From assembly GCA_016179185.1 (NCBI GenBank), contig JACORW010000014.1:1-37356 (forward strand): 37,356 nt of DNA, given 5' to 3'. This DNA comes from Gammaproteobacteria bacterium. Its GTDB lineage: Bacteria > Pseudomonadota > Gammaproteobacteria > Eutrophobiales > Eutrophobiaceae. A program made the translations under genes and the position numbers. Shown here in pieces: positions 16,393 through 25,237 of this stretch. A model generated the notes under the pieces. That model searched no databases. It was not told where the DNA came from and saw nothing but the letters and a program-made list of their open reading frames with translations. Position 1 is the stretch's first letter; every line of letters starts with the position of its first letter.

Positions 16393-17184
16393 ATGGCTGC
16401 CGACCTGAAGAATCCGCTTTCCCTGGATTCCAGGGTCGCACTGGTCACTGGCGCCGCGGGTGGTATCGGTCGCGCCGCGGCACTGCTGCTTGCGAAATTC
16501 GGTGCGTCGATCGTTCTGACGGATCGGGCGGAGATGTCGGACCTCCTGGAGAATACGCGCCAGGCCATACTGGCCATTGGACAAAAGGTAATGTCAATCA
16601 AGGCGGACCTGGCACTCAGTGGAGACATAGACGAACTTGTAGGTAGCGCGGTCGAGGAGTTCAAGAACATAGACATCCTGGTAAACGTTGCCGCCATCCA
16701 CCTGTTCCCTTCGCCACTACTGAAGATCAGTGCGGCTGAATGGGACCGGGTCCAAGACGTCAATCTGAAGAGTTGCCTGCTGCTGTGTCAGCGCATCGCG
16801 CCATTGATGATTAGCCGTAACTCGGGATGTATCGTGAATATCGCATCCGACAGCGCTTTTGATGTGATTGCGGAAGAGGGTGCTTACGGGATATCGAAAA
16901 TGGGTGTGACAAAACTTTCTTCCTACCTCGCCAAGGAACTGGCGGGCGCGCAGGTGCGAGTGAACTCGATTGCTCCAGGCTGGGTCAGGACAGAGATGAC
17001 GCGCCAGTTCTGGTCCGATCCCGAAATTCTTCGTCAAGCAGAAAAGGGAATTCCACTACGCCGCATGGCGGAACCGGAAGAGATTGCTAACGTCGTATTG
17101 TTCCTTGCATCCAGCCTGGCAAGTTACGTAAATGGTCACTGCATCATTGTCGATGGGGGCCGGATAGCAGGCGTTCCATGCTGA
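16393..17184 (+). CDS. SDR-family oxidoreductase
   Basis: Classical SDR of 263 residues. The cofactor motif is TGAAGGIG (residues 19-26), an acidic Asp44 follows strand two (VLTDRAE, suggesting NAD), and the active site is Ser152, Tyr165 and Lys169 in YGISK. The usual NNAA is NVAA here, an uncommon but tolerated change. Start 16393 follows AGGAGGAG. Base composition looks somewhat lower in G+C than in the flanking genes, with more ATA/GTA/AAT codons, which may mean separate acquisition. It is 20 bases after the ALDH gene in the same operon; likely a hydroxyacyl or alcohol dehydrogenase with an unknown substrate. Confidence 0.9.
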   Translation: MAADLKNPLSLDSRVALVTGAAGGIGRAAALLLAKFGASIVLTDRAEMSDLLENTRQAILAIGQKVMSIKADLALSGDIDELVGSAVEEFKNIDILVNVAAIHLFPSPLLKISAAEWDRVQDVNLKSCLLLCQRIAPLMISRNSGCIVNIASDSAFDVIAEEGAYGISKMGVTKLSSYLAKELAGAQVRVNSIAPGWVRTEMTRQFWSDPEILRQAEKGIPLRRMAEPEEIANVVLFLASSLASYVNGHCIIVDGGRIAGVPC

Positions 17185-17242
17185 ACGTGCGATCGGGTCA
17201 CGCACTGGCGCTGTGCCACAGAAAATCTCCAGGAGCGTTTTA

Positions 17243-18427
17243 GTGAAAGAAGCTGTCATTGTATCCACCGCGCGTACACCCATCGGCAAGGCCTACCGTG
17301 GTGCATTCAACAACACCAGGGCGCCGACGCTGGGCGGCCACGTGATCCGCGAGGCCGTGCACCGCGCGGGCATCGAGCCCGGGGAAGTAGAAGACGTGAT
17401 CATGGGATGCGCCATGCAGGTGGGCACCACCGGCTGGAACATCGGGCGCATGAGTGCACTGGCGGCAGGTCTGCCTGCCAGCGTGAGCGGCATGAGCATG
17501 GACCGGCAGTGCGCTTCCGGGCTCATGGCCATTGCGACCGCGGCCAAGCAGGTCATCGTGGACAACATGCCCGTGGTGGTTGCCGCCGGTATGGAATCCA
17601 TCAGCCTGGTACAGAATGACGCGTTTGCACTGCTCAGCAAGGCTGCGGACGAGGCCGTCACGCGGTTGTCGCCCAATGCTTACATGCCCATGCTGCAGAC
17701 CGCGGAAATCGTCGCCGAGCGCTACCGCATCGGTCGCGCGGCCCAGGATGAATACGCGCTGCAAAGCCAGCGCCGCACGGCTGCGGCACAGGAGGCGGGA
17801 AAGTTCGATGCCGAACTGGCGCCCCTGGCGACGACGCGGGCCGTGGTGAACAAGGACACGAAGGAAGTGACCTACGAGGATATGCTGCTGAAAAAGGACG
17901 AGTGCAACCGCCCGGACACCACCCTGCAGGGCCTGCAGAGCCTCAACCCGGTCATCGAAAATGGATCTATCACGCCAGGCAACGCCAGCCAGCTGTCCGA
18001 CGGTGCGTCCGCCTGTGTGATCATGGAAAGTCGCCTCGCGGAACGGAAGAACCTGCAACCCCTGGGTATCTATCGTGGGTTGGCGGTGGCCGGTCTAGCG
18101 CCGGAGGAAATGGGTATTGGTCCGATTTACGCGGTGCCGAAACTCCTCGAGCGCAACAATCTGAGCGTGGATGATATCGGCCTGTGGGAGTTGAACGAGG
18201 CCTTTGCCGTGCAAGTGGTGTACTGCCGCGACCAGCTCGGCATTCCGAACGACCTGCTCAACGTGAACGGCGGCGCCATTTCCATCGGCCACCCGTACGG
18301 GATGTCCGGAAACCGGATGGTGGGCCATGCCCTGATCGAGGGCAGGCGGCGCGGGGCCCGGTACGTCGTCTGCACTATGTGCGTTGGCGGTGGCATGGGT
18401 GCCGCCGGGCTGTTTGAAGTGATCTGA
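17243..18427 (+). CDS. Thiolase (acetyl-CoA C-acyltransferase)
   Basis: Thiolytic cleavage (or condensation) of 3-ketoacyl-CoA, 394 residues. The nucleophile is Cys90 in MDRQCASGL; the NEAFAVQ motif, the His in [14 protein letters not shown] and the second Cys in [10 protein letters not shown] are all present. GHPYGMSG and CVGGGMG differ slightly from the usual GHPxGxSG and CxGGGxG versions, perhaps reflecting a bulky acyl chain. The GTG at 17243 is preferred because CAGGAG precedes it and the protein then begins at the normal place ([15 protein letters not shown]). An in-frame GTG ten codons earlier lacks such a site. It would release acetyl- or propionyl-CoA in the island's route. Confidence 0.93.
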   Translation: MKEAVIVSTARTPIGKAYRGAFNNTRAPTLGGHVIREAVHRAGIEPGEVEDVIMGCAMQVGTTGWNIGRMSALAAGLPASVSGMSMDRQCASGLMAIATAAKQVIVDNMPVVVAAGMESISLVQNDAFALLSKAADEAVTRLSPNAYMPMLQTAEIVAERYRIGRAAQDEYALQSQRRTAAAQEAGKFDAELAPLATTRAVVNKDTKEVTYEDMLLKKDECNRPDTTLQGLQSLNPVIENGSITPGNASQLSDGASACVIMESRLAERKNLQPLGIYRGLAVAGLAPEEMGIGPIYAVPKLLERNNLSVDDIGLWELNEAFAVQVVYCRDQLGIPNDLLNVNGGAISIGHPYGMSGNRMVGHALIEGRRRGARYVVCTMCVGGGMGAAGLFEVI

Positions 18428-18475
18428 AGCTATACCTGCATACGACGGGAACGGAAGAATCCGGATAGGCGCGAG

Positions 18476-20275
18476 ATGTCAAAAACCATCAACCGCAGGG
18501 ATATCGATTTTCTCCTTTTCGAAGTGTTTGGCGTCGACCGGTTGTGCGAGCGGGATTATTTCGCCGCGCACGATCGCCAGGTATTCAACCTGATGCTCGA
18601 TACGGCGGAGCGGCTGGCCGCAGGACATTTTCTCGGCTGTGCCGCCGGCGGCGACCGGAACATGGCCGAGGTGATTGACGGCAGGGTGAGATTGGTCCCG
18701 CAAGCAAAGTTCGCCATGGACGAAATGATCGACGCCGGATTCGTGGCCGCCAGCCTCGACAACGAATATGGCGGTCTGCAAATGCCCGTGGCCGTGGCAA
18801 ACGCCTGCATGGCGATATTTCAATCGGCCAACATCGGGTTATGCGGCCTGCCACTTCTCACCATAGGCGTTGCCAACCTGATCAACGCCTGTGGCAGTGC
18901 AGAGCAGAAATCAGTGTTCATTCCGCGCCTGCTGAATGGCTCCTGCTACGGCACCATGTGTCTCTCCGAACCCCATGCCGGTTCCTCGTTGACCGACATT
19001 CGCACCCGGGCCGAACTGGTGGACGGCATCAACTATCGCATCACCGGGAGCAAGATGTGGATCACCGGCGGTGAACACGAGTTGAGTGAAAACATAGTCC
19101 ACATGGTACTGGCCAAGATCCCCGGCGGTCCCGCGGGCGTAAAGGGGATTTCCCTGTTTATCGTGCCACGCTACCGCGTGGATGCGGAGGGGAGCGTGGG
19201 TGAATCAAATGATGTTTCCCTTGCGGGCCTGAACCACAAGATGGGGCAGCGGATATCGCCCAACTGCGCACTGAATTTCGGCGAAAACAACAATTGCATC
19301 GGCCAACTGGTCGGCGAACAACATCGTGGTCTGGAATACATGTTCCACATGATGAACGAAGCGAGAATCGCCGTGGGACTTGCCGCAGTAAGTGCTGGTT
19401 ACGCAGGCTATATGTATTCCCTTGGTTATGCCCGGGAGCGCACCCAGGGGCGCCTGCCTCAGGACAAGAACCCGGCAAACAGGATGGTACCCATCATCCG
19501 GCATGCGGATGTCAAACGCATGCTGCTGGCACAGAAAAGCTACGTGGAAGGTGGGCTGGCGCTGTGCCTGTTCGCATCTTCGCTAGTGGACGAGGAGAAG
19601 ACGCACCCGGACGAGTCTGCGCGCAGGCAGGCACACCTTTTGCTCGATGTACTGATCCCCGTGGTCAAGGCATGGCCATCGGAGTGGTGTCTCGAGGCAA
19701 ACAAGCATGCAATACAGATCCTGGGGGGCTATGGTTACACCCAGGAATATCCCGTCGAGCGCTTGTATCGTGACAACCGCCTGAACATGATCCATGAGGG
19801 AACCAATGGCATACATGGTATCGATCTGCTGGGCCGGAAGGTTGTCATGCACAACGGTGCCGGCTTTGAACTGGTGATGGGCGAGATTGCCAGGAGTGTT
19901 GAAACGGCTCGGGCTCATAAAGAACTGTCCGAGTATGCCAGCGGACTGAATAGGGCGAGAAAGACCGTCGTTGACACGACCGCAGTACTGACCGCCGCGG
20001 CGGCAAGCGGAAATGTGGCCGGCTTCATGGCCAACTCATCGCTTTATCTGGACATGTTTGGCCACCTGGTCATTGCCTGGATCTGGCTAAAACAGGCAAT
20101 CGTGGCGCAACGGGCTCTGTCGGGGGCGCATGAATCGGACAGACCTTTTTACGAAGGCAAGCTGCGAGCCTGCCAATACTATTTCCATTGGGAACTGCCG
20201 AAAATCACGGCCCAGGCTGAGCTGCTTTCCAGTCTGGACGCAAGCTGCCTGGAAATGCCGGAAGAGGCGTTTTAA
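18476..20275 (+). CDS. Acyl-CoA dehydrogenase, long form (DmdC-like)
   Basis: FAD-dependent alpha,beta-dehydrogenase of 599 residues, longer than ordinary 380-residue ACADs. It belongs to the long group that includes DmdC and carries an extra C-terminal domain. Visible features are EYGGLQMPVAVANACMA, MCLSEPHAGSSLTDI and ITGSKMWITGGEH for FAD/substrate binding, ILGGYGYTQEYPVERLYRD, and catalytic Glu441 in MIHEGTNGIHG. It lies 48 bases after the thiolase gene in the same operon. G+C appears slightly lower than in the first operon genes. DMSP metabolism is not implied; many long ACADs act on other short or branched acyl-CoAs. Confidence 0.91.
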   Translation: MSKTINRRDIDFLLFEVFGVDRLCERDYFAAHDRQVFNLMLDTAERLAAGHFLGCAAGGDRNMAEVIDGRVRLVPQAKFAMDEMIDAGFVAASLDNEYGGLQMPVAVANACMAIFQSANIGLCGLPLLTIGVANLINACGSAEQKSVFIPRLLNGSCYGTMCLSEPHAGSSLTDIRTRAELVDGINYRITGSKMWITGGEHELSENIVHMVLAKIPGGPAGVKGISLFIVPRYRVDAEGSVGESNDVSLAGLNHKMGQRISPNCALNFGENNNCIGQLVGEQHRGLEYMFHMMNEARIAVGLAAVSAGYAGYMYSLGYARERTQGRLPQDKNPANRMVPIIRHADVKRMLLAQKSYVEGGLALCLFASSLVDEEKTHPDESARRQAHLLLDVLIPVVKAWPSEWCLEANKHAIQILGGYGYTQEYPVERLYRDNRLNMIHEGTNGIHGIDLLGRKVVMHNGAGFELVMGEIARSVETARAHKELSEYASGLNRARKTVVDTTAVLTAAAASGNVAGFMANSSLYLDMFGHLVIAWIWLKQAIVAQRALSGAHESDRPFYEGKLRACQYYFHWELPKITAQAELLSSLDASCLEMPEEAF

Positions 20276-20329
20276 CAGGTCAGAGCGAAACTCCCATTTC
20301 ACATATGCCCAGCAATTCAGGTAAGACCA

Positions 20330-21541
20330 GTGGACTTTGAATACTCGGAAAAAGTGCAAGGACTGCGGAAACGCCTCAATGATTTCATGGAGGCTAATAT
20401 CTACCCCATGGAAAGGGAATACAGGGAATATTTCAGATCGACGGAAAACCCTTGGACCACGCCGCCGCTCATGCAGGAATTGAAGAAGAAGGCCCGGGCA
20501 GAGGGGCTATGGAACCTGTTTTATCCCCGGGGCCATGGCGTCAATGACGCGCTCAGCAATCTGGAATATGCCCCGCTGGCGGAGATCATGGGGCGGGTGG
20601 TGTGGGCGGCGGAGGTTTTCAATTGCAACGCGCCCGATTCCGGGAATATGGAGACGCTGATCCTTTACGGCACCGACCAGCAAAAGGAGCGGTGGCTTAA
20701 ACCCGTGTTGTCCGGCGAAATTCGCTCCGGTTTTGCCATGACCGAGCCGGGAAGTGCTTGCTCTGATGCGACCAATGTTTCGTGCGAAATCAGGAAAGAC
20801 GGCGATACATACATTATTAATGGTCGCAAGTGGTTCACCACCGGCGCCATGCGCGATAGCTGCAAGATACTGATCCTTATGGGCAAGACGGATCCCGGCA
20901 ACCGGGACCGGTACCGGCAGCAGTCCATGATCCTGGTGCCGAGGGATACGCCGGGCGTGAAAATCGTCCGCCACACCCGCACGTTCGGTTATGACGATGC
21001 ACCTTTCGGTGAGCCCGAGATCCTGTTCCAGAACGTGCACGTCCCCGCGGAGAACCTGTTGCTGGGCGAGGGGCACGGTTTCGAGATCGCCCAGGGTCGT
21101 CTCGGGCCGGGGCGCATCCATCATTGCATGCGACTCATCGGCTGCGCCCAGCGCGCTCTGGAGCTTGCATGCGGACGGGTGGAGTCGCGCTCCACCTTTG
21201 GCAGGAAAATCAGCCAGCACCAGTCCGTGCGCGAGGATATTGCCAGGGCCTTCTGCAACATCGAGCAGGCTCGCCTGCTCACGCTCATGGCCGCCGACCG
21301 CATGGACCGCCACGGCAACAAGGAGGCCCGGGATCTCATCGCCGCCATCAAGATCGTAGCGCCGGCCATGGCCTGCAAGGTCATTGACAATGCCATCCAG
21401 ATGCACGGCGCGGCGGGCCTGACGGAAGACGTGTTCCTCGCCGAAGCCTACAACTACGCCCGGCAGATCCGGATCGCCGATGGCCCTGACCAGGTACACA
21501 TGATGGCGCTCGGAAAACAGATCATCCAGCGTTACAGCTGA
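20330..21541 (+). CDS. Acyl-CoA dehydrogenase, ACAD10/11-like
   Basis: 403-residue ACAD-fold flavoprotein. FAD-binding parts are MTEPGSACSDATNV and INGRKWFTTGAM, and the C-terminal half has ESRSTFGRKISQHQSV and MHGAAGLTEDVFLAEAY. At the place of the usual catalytic glutamate motif the sequence is IADGPDQVH (382-390), as in the ACAD10/ACAD11 subgroup and unlike the HEGTNGI of the neighbouring long ACAD. Known of that subgroup: mammalian ACAD10/11 process phosphorylated 4-hydroxyacyl-CoAs. The gene overlaps by one base with an APH-type kinase, the same partner domain fused to ACAD in those proteins. GTG start at 20330, weak ribosome site. Confidence 0.88.
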   Translation: MDFEYSEKVQGLRKRLNDFMEANIYPMEREYREYFRSTENPWTTPPLMQELKKKARAEGLWNLFYPRGHGVNDALSNLEYAPLAEIMGRVVWAAEVFNCNAPDSGNMETLILYGTDQQKERWLKPVLSGEIRSGFAMTEPGSACSDATNVSCEIRKDGDTYIINGRKWFTTGAMRDSCKILILMGKTDPGNRDRYRQQSMILVPRDTPGVKIVRHTRTFGYDDAPFGEPEILFQNVHVPAENLLLGEGHGFEIAQGRLGPGRIHHCMRLIGCAQRALELACGRVESRSTFGRKISQHQSVREDIARAFCNIEQARLLTLMAADRMDRHGNKEARDLIAAIKIVAPAMACKVIDNAIQMHGAAGLTEDVFLAEAYNYARQIRIADGPDQVHMMALGKQIIQRYS

Positions 21542-22578
21542 TGCCCATGGCGGGGCAAGAACTGGATCTCGTCCGACTCGGTGCCTACCTGGAGCGGCAA
21601 ATTGCGGGATTCCGTGGCCTGCAAAGCGCGGAGAAATTTGCCGGCGGGCAGTCCAATCCGACGTACCTGCTGCGCGCGGCCAGCGGCCGGTACGTGCTGC
21701 GCCGGAAACCCACGGGGCAACTGCTCGAGTCCGCCCACGCCGTGGATCGCGAGTACCGTGTGATCTGTGCCCTCGCGGCAACCGGCGTGCCGGTTGCGCG
21801 GGGGCTGCACCTGTGCGCGGACGACGCCGTCATCGGCAGCATGTTCTACGTGATGAGTTTCGCCGACGGACGCGTGTACTGGGACCCGGCCCTGCCGGAA
21901 TTGGACCGGGCCGTCCGCGCCGATTACCACCGCGAACTGGTGCGCGTGATGGCCGCGATCCATGGCGTGGACGTGGATGCCGTGGGCCTCGCGGACTATG
22001 GCAAGCCCGGGGACTATTTTGCGCGACAAATCGCGCGCTGGACGAAGCAGTACCGCGCGGCGGAGACCGGCACGATCGAGTCCATGAACACCCTCGTCGA
22101 ATGGCTTCCCGCCAACGTGCCGCCGGACGACGGGCAACGCAGCCTGATCCACGGCGACTATCGCATCGACAACGTGGTCTTCGCGCGCGGTGCGCCGCGG
22201 GCACTGGCGGTGCTGGACTGGGAGCTTTCGACGCTGGGCCATCCGCTGGCTGACCTCGCCTATTACTGCATGTGCCTGCGCCTGCCGCCGGAGGGAGATG
22301 TCCGGGGGCTGGCCGGCAAAGACCGTCGCGCGCTGGGTGTGCCGGAGGAGCCGGAGATCGTCGACCAGTACTGCAGGCTGCGCGGCCTGTCCAGCATCGG
22401 GCACTGGCACTTCTACCTGAGCTTCAGCTACTTCCGCATCGCCGCCATTTGCCAGGGTGTCTACAAGCGCGCCTTGTCAGGCAACGCGTCCAACAGCAAG
22501 GCCCTGGAAATTGGCCGGCTGGTTGCGCCCCTGGCCGATGCAGCCGTGGCGCTCATCGGGGAGCCCGTAGCCACATGA
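21541..22578 (+). CDS. APH-family kinase, partner of ACAD10/11-like enzyme
   Basis: 345-residue phosphotransferase of the aminoglycoside-phosphotransferase/choline-kinase fold. It shows GGQSNPTYLL near the N-terminus, the catalytic loop HGDYRIDN (204-211) and the metal-binding Asp226 in VLDWELSTLGHPLADLAYY, all typical of the kinase domain of ACAD10/11. Antibiotic resistance is unlikely given the setting. Inferred role: phosphorylation of a 4-hydroxyacyl-CoA so that the dehydrogenase-like partner can eliminate phosphate, as established for ACAD11 and for the LvaA kinase of levulinate catabolism in Pseudomonas putida. Start and stop overlap both neighbours (TGATG and ATGA), so expression is coupled. 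Confidence 0.88.
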   Translation: MPMAGQELDLVRLGAYLERQIAGFRGLQSAEKFAGGQSNPTYLLRAASGRYVLRRKPTGQLLESAHAVDREYRVICALAATGVPVARGLHLCADDAVIGSMFYVMSFADGRVYWDPALPELDRAVRADYHRELVRVMAAIHGVDVDAVGLADYGKPGDYFARQIARWTKQYRAAETGTIESMNTLVEWLPANVPPDDGQRSLIHGDYRIDNVVFARGAPRALAVLDWELSTLGHPLADLAYYCMCLRLPPEGDVRGLAGKDRRALGVPEEPEIVDQYCRLRGLSSIGHWHFYLSFSYFRIAAICQGVYKRALSGNASNSKALEIGRLVAPLADAAVALIGEPVAT

Positions 22579-23336
22579 AAACGAACCTGTTCGACCTTGG
22601 CGGCAAGGTGGCCCTGATCACCGGCGCAAGCCGCGGCATCGGCGCGGAGGTGGCTGCACTGCTGGCGCGGCAGGGCGCCCACGTGATCGTCTCCAGCCGC
22701 AAGCAGGATGCTTGCGAGAAGGTGGCGCAGGAGATCAGGGATGGTGGCGGAAGTGCGTCGGCCTTTGCCTGTCATATCGGCAAACTGGAAGACATCGAAG
22801 CCGTGTTTGCCCACGTCGCGGCACGGCACGGAAAGCTGGACATCCTGGTGAACAACGCCGCGACGAACCCCTACTATGGTCCCATAGTTGACACCGATGT
22901 CGATGCATTTTCCAAGACCGTGGACGTGAACATCCGCGGATATTTCTTCATGACTGCGCGGGCCTGCAGGATCATGCGGGGACGTGGCGGTGTCATCGTC
23001 AATGTGGCTTCCGTGAACGGGGTGCGACCGGGAATCAACCAGGGGATCTATTCGATAACCAAGGCGGCGGTCATCAACATGACCAAGGCGTTCGCACTGG
23101 AATGTGGCCCGGACAATATCCGCGTGAACGCGCTGCTGCCGGGACTCACGGACACGAAGTTCTCCAGCGCGCTGACCACCAACAAGGAGCTGGTCGGGGA
23201 GTTGTTGAAGACCCTCCCGCTGCGGCGTTACGCGCAGCCGTCGGAAATGGCGGGCACGGTGCTGTACCTCGTGTCCGACGCGTCCAGCTTCACTACCGGC
23301 GCCTGCATCAACGTGGATGGGGGATTCCTCATTTGA
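22575..23336 (+). CDS. SDR-family oxidoreductase
   Basis: Classical SDR, 253 residues. The cofactor site is TGASRGIG (17-24), and SSRK after strand two favours NADPH. NNAA is at 93-96; the active site is Ser146, Tyr159 and Lys163 (YSITK). The ATG at 22575 overlaps the kinase stop (ATGA), so the protein starts MKTNLFDLGGK. The likely step is oxidation or reduction of a hydroxyacyl- or ketoacyl-CoA near the kinase/ACAD steps. A longer reading frame open upstream in the same phase is only the shadow of the kinase gene. Confidence 0.9.
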   Translation: MKTNLFDLGGKVALITGASRGIGAEVAALLARQGAHVIVSSRKQDACEKVAQEIRDGGGSASAFACHIGKLEDIEAVFAHVAARHGKLDILVNNAATNPYYGPIVDTDVDAFSKTVDVNIRGYFFMTARACRIMRGRGGVIVNVASVNGVRPGINQGIYSITKAAVINMTKAFALECGPDNIRVNALLPGLTDTKFSSALTTNKELVGELLKTLPLRRYAQPSEMAGTVLYLVSDASSFTTGACINVDGGFLI

Positions 23337-24118
23337 GCAGGAACCTCTTTGACCTTTCCGGCAAATGTGCCGTGGTCACCGGTGGTAACGCAGGCATCGG
23401 CCTCGGCATAGCGCGAGCCCTGTGCGATGCGGGCTGCGCGGTCAGCATCTGGGGCCGGAACCCGGAACGCACCGCCCGCGCGGAGCAGGAATTGCGCTCG
23501 CGCGGCGGCGAGGTGCACCCACGGATCTGCGATGTCACCGACCGGGATGCCGTCGAGCGCGCCTTCGGCGAGACCGTGCAGCGCTTCGGCCGCGTGGACG
23601 GCTGCTTCGCCAATGCCGGGGCGGGCGGCGGCGGCAGGACATCCTTTATCGAACGCACACCGGAGGAATGGCGTGCCATGTTCGCGGCCAATCTGGACAG
23701 CGCGTTCCACGTGTTCCAGGCGGCGGCGCGGCACATGGTGGCCAACGCCGAGGCCGGGAAACCCGGCGGGAGGCTGGTGGCCGTCTCCAGCATGGGCGCG
23801 CTGTTTGGCGTGGCCCGCAATGAGCACTACGGCGCCAGCAAGTCGGCCATGAACGCGCTGGTGCGGGCACTCGGCGTGGAGCTGGCTCGGTACGGGATCA
23901 CGGCCAACGCGATCCTGCCGGGCTACTCGGCGACGGAGATGGCGGCGGAGCTGTTTGCCAACGAGAAATTCGAAAAGGCGGTGAAGCCGCGCATCCCCAT
24001 GCGCCGCTATGGCACGCCGGAGGACTACGGCGGTATCGCCGTCTACTTCATGAGCGACGCCTCCGCCTACCACACCGCCGACTGCGTCGTCATCGACGGC
24101 GGCTATTCCGCCTGCTGA
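23333..24118 (+). CDS. SDR-family oxidoreductase, TTG start
   Basis: Classical SDR of 261 residues. The cofactor site is TGGNAGIG (16-23) with GRNPER after strand two (NADP-like). NAGA replaces NNAG in the structural motif (residues 94-97); the active site is Ser153, Tyr166 and Lys170 (YGASK). The only sensible start is TTG at 23333, giving LSRNLFDLSGK, which matches the MKTNLFDLGGK start of the preceding SDR. It overlaps the previous stop as TTGA, so translation is coupled. The two neighbouring SDRs may be an old duplication (similar N-termini) but have diverged in the rest. Confidence 0.86.
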   Translation: MSRNLFDLSGKCAVVTGGNAGIGLGIARALCDAGCAVSIWGRNPERTARAEQELRSRGGEVHPRICDVTDRDAVERAFGETVQRFGRVDGCFANAGAGGGGRTSFIERTPEEWRAMFAANLDSAFHVFQAAARHMVANAEAGKPGGRLVAVSSMGALFGVARNEHYGASKSAMNALVRALGVELARYGITANAILPGYSATEMAAELFANEKFEKAVKPRIPMRRYGTPEDYGGIAVYFMSDASAYHTADCVVIDGGYSAC

Positions 24119-24170
24119 GTCGGCGCATTGCCAATTCCCCGCACTCGAACGAACCCGGGCGCACACTGCC

Positions 24171-25202
24171 GTGAAAACGAAACAGGTCCACCTGATCAGA
24201 CGCCCGGTCCATGCATCCGTGGCTGACTTCACCATCCGGGAGGTGGAATTGCCGTCGCTGCGGGACGGGCAGGTGCTGGTGGAGAACCTCTTCATGTCCG
24301 TGGACCCGTACATGCGTCGCAGCATGGATGCAGAGGCCAAGGATCTCCCGCCGTGGCCCATCGGCGGTCCGCTGGACGGCCCGTCCATCGGCAGGGTCAT
24401 CCAGTCGAGGAATTCGAAGTACAGGGAAGGCGACATCGTCGAGAGCATGTCGGGTTGGCAGGAGCATTTCATTTCCAATGCCGGAGACTTCATTGCCTAT
24501 TGCTCGGCCAACGATGCCATCGCCCGGAGAACGATGCAGGATGGGGTGAATCCCGAGGACTATCTCGGGCTGTTCGGCATCGCGAGCCAGACCGCCTACT
24601 TTGGCATGACCTGTGCCGCGACTCCGGTGGCCGGCGAAACAGTGGTCATTTCCAGCGGCGCCGGCACCGTGGGAATGATGGCGTGCCAGATTGCAAAGCT
24701 GAAGGGCATGCGCGTAGTCACGTCCGCGGGGTCGGATGACAAGGTTTCCTGGCTGCGGGTCGAACTTGGCGTCGACCACGCCTTCAATTACAAGCGCACT
24801 GCGCTGGATGTGGGGCTGCGGGAGGGATGTCCCCGCGGCATAGACCTCGTGCTCGAAAATGCGAGCCCGGAGCATTTCTCCGCCTGCCTGCCGTTGATGA
24901 ACCCCGGCAAACTGATGCTTATCGCCGGGTTCATCAGCATTTACGACACCGGCGGCCGCGTGAACCCCATCGCCAATTTCGAATACGTGCTGGACCGGTA
25001 CGTGACCATCAAGGCGTTTCCGTTCATGGATTACCTGTATGCCTATGACAGGTTCGTGGACGACATGGTGAAGTGGCGGCGCGCCGGTACCATCAAGTTC
25101 AAGCAGAAGGTGTACGACGGGATCGAATCGGCGCCGGAGGCCTTTCTCTCGCTGTTCACCGGCACGAGTCACGGCAAGGTGCTGGTGCGCCTCGGCATGT
25201 AG
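24171..25202 (+). CDS. Zinc-independent MDR reductase (CurA/PTGR-like)
   Basis: 343-residue NADP-dependent medium-chain reductase of the leukotriene B4 dehydrogenase/CurA type, which reduces the double bond of alpha,beta-unsaturated carbonyl compounds. It has FMSVDPYMRRSMD near the N-terminus, the nucleotide motif SGAGTVG at 162-168 and SAGSDDKVSWL, and lacks the zinc-ligand pattern of alcohol dehydrogenases. GTG start at 24171 with a weak ribosome site. It comes 52 bases after the SDR pair in the operon. Inferred role: reduction of an enone or enal intermediate. Confidence 0.9.
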   Translation: MKTKQVHLIRRPVHASVADFTIREVELPSLRDGQVLVENLFMSVDPYMRRSMDAEAKDLPPWPIGGPLDGPSIGRVIQSRNSKYREGDIVESMSGWQEHFISNAGDFIAYCSANDAIARRTMQDGVNPEDYLGLFGIASQTAYFGMTCAATPVAGETVVISSGAGTVGMMACQIAKLKGMRVVTSAGSDDKVSWLRVELGVDHAFNYKRTALDVGLREGCPRGIDLVLENASPEHFSACLPLMNPGKLMLIAGFISIYDTGGRVNPIANFEYVLDRYVTIKAFPFMDYLYAYDRFVDDMVKWRRAGTIKFKQKVYDGIESAPEAFLSLFTGTSHGKVLVRLGM

Positions 25203-25237
25203 CCCCGCAGCACAAGCACAAGACTAAGGAGGGGTAA

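Noticed and set aside
21541-22578. Aminoglycoside resistance gene
   Set aside because: The APH fold is present, but the overlap with an ACAD10/11-like gene and the LDWELSTLGHPLADLA motif point to acyl-CoA metabolism.
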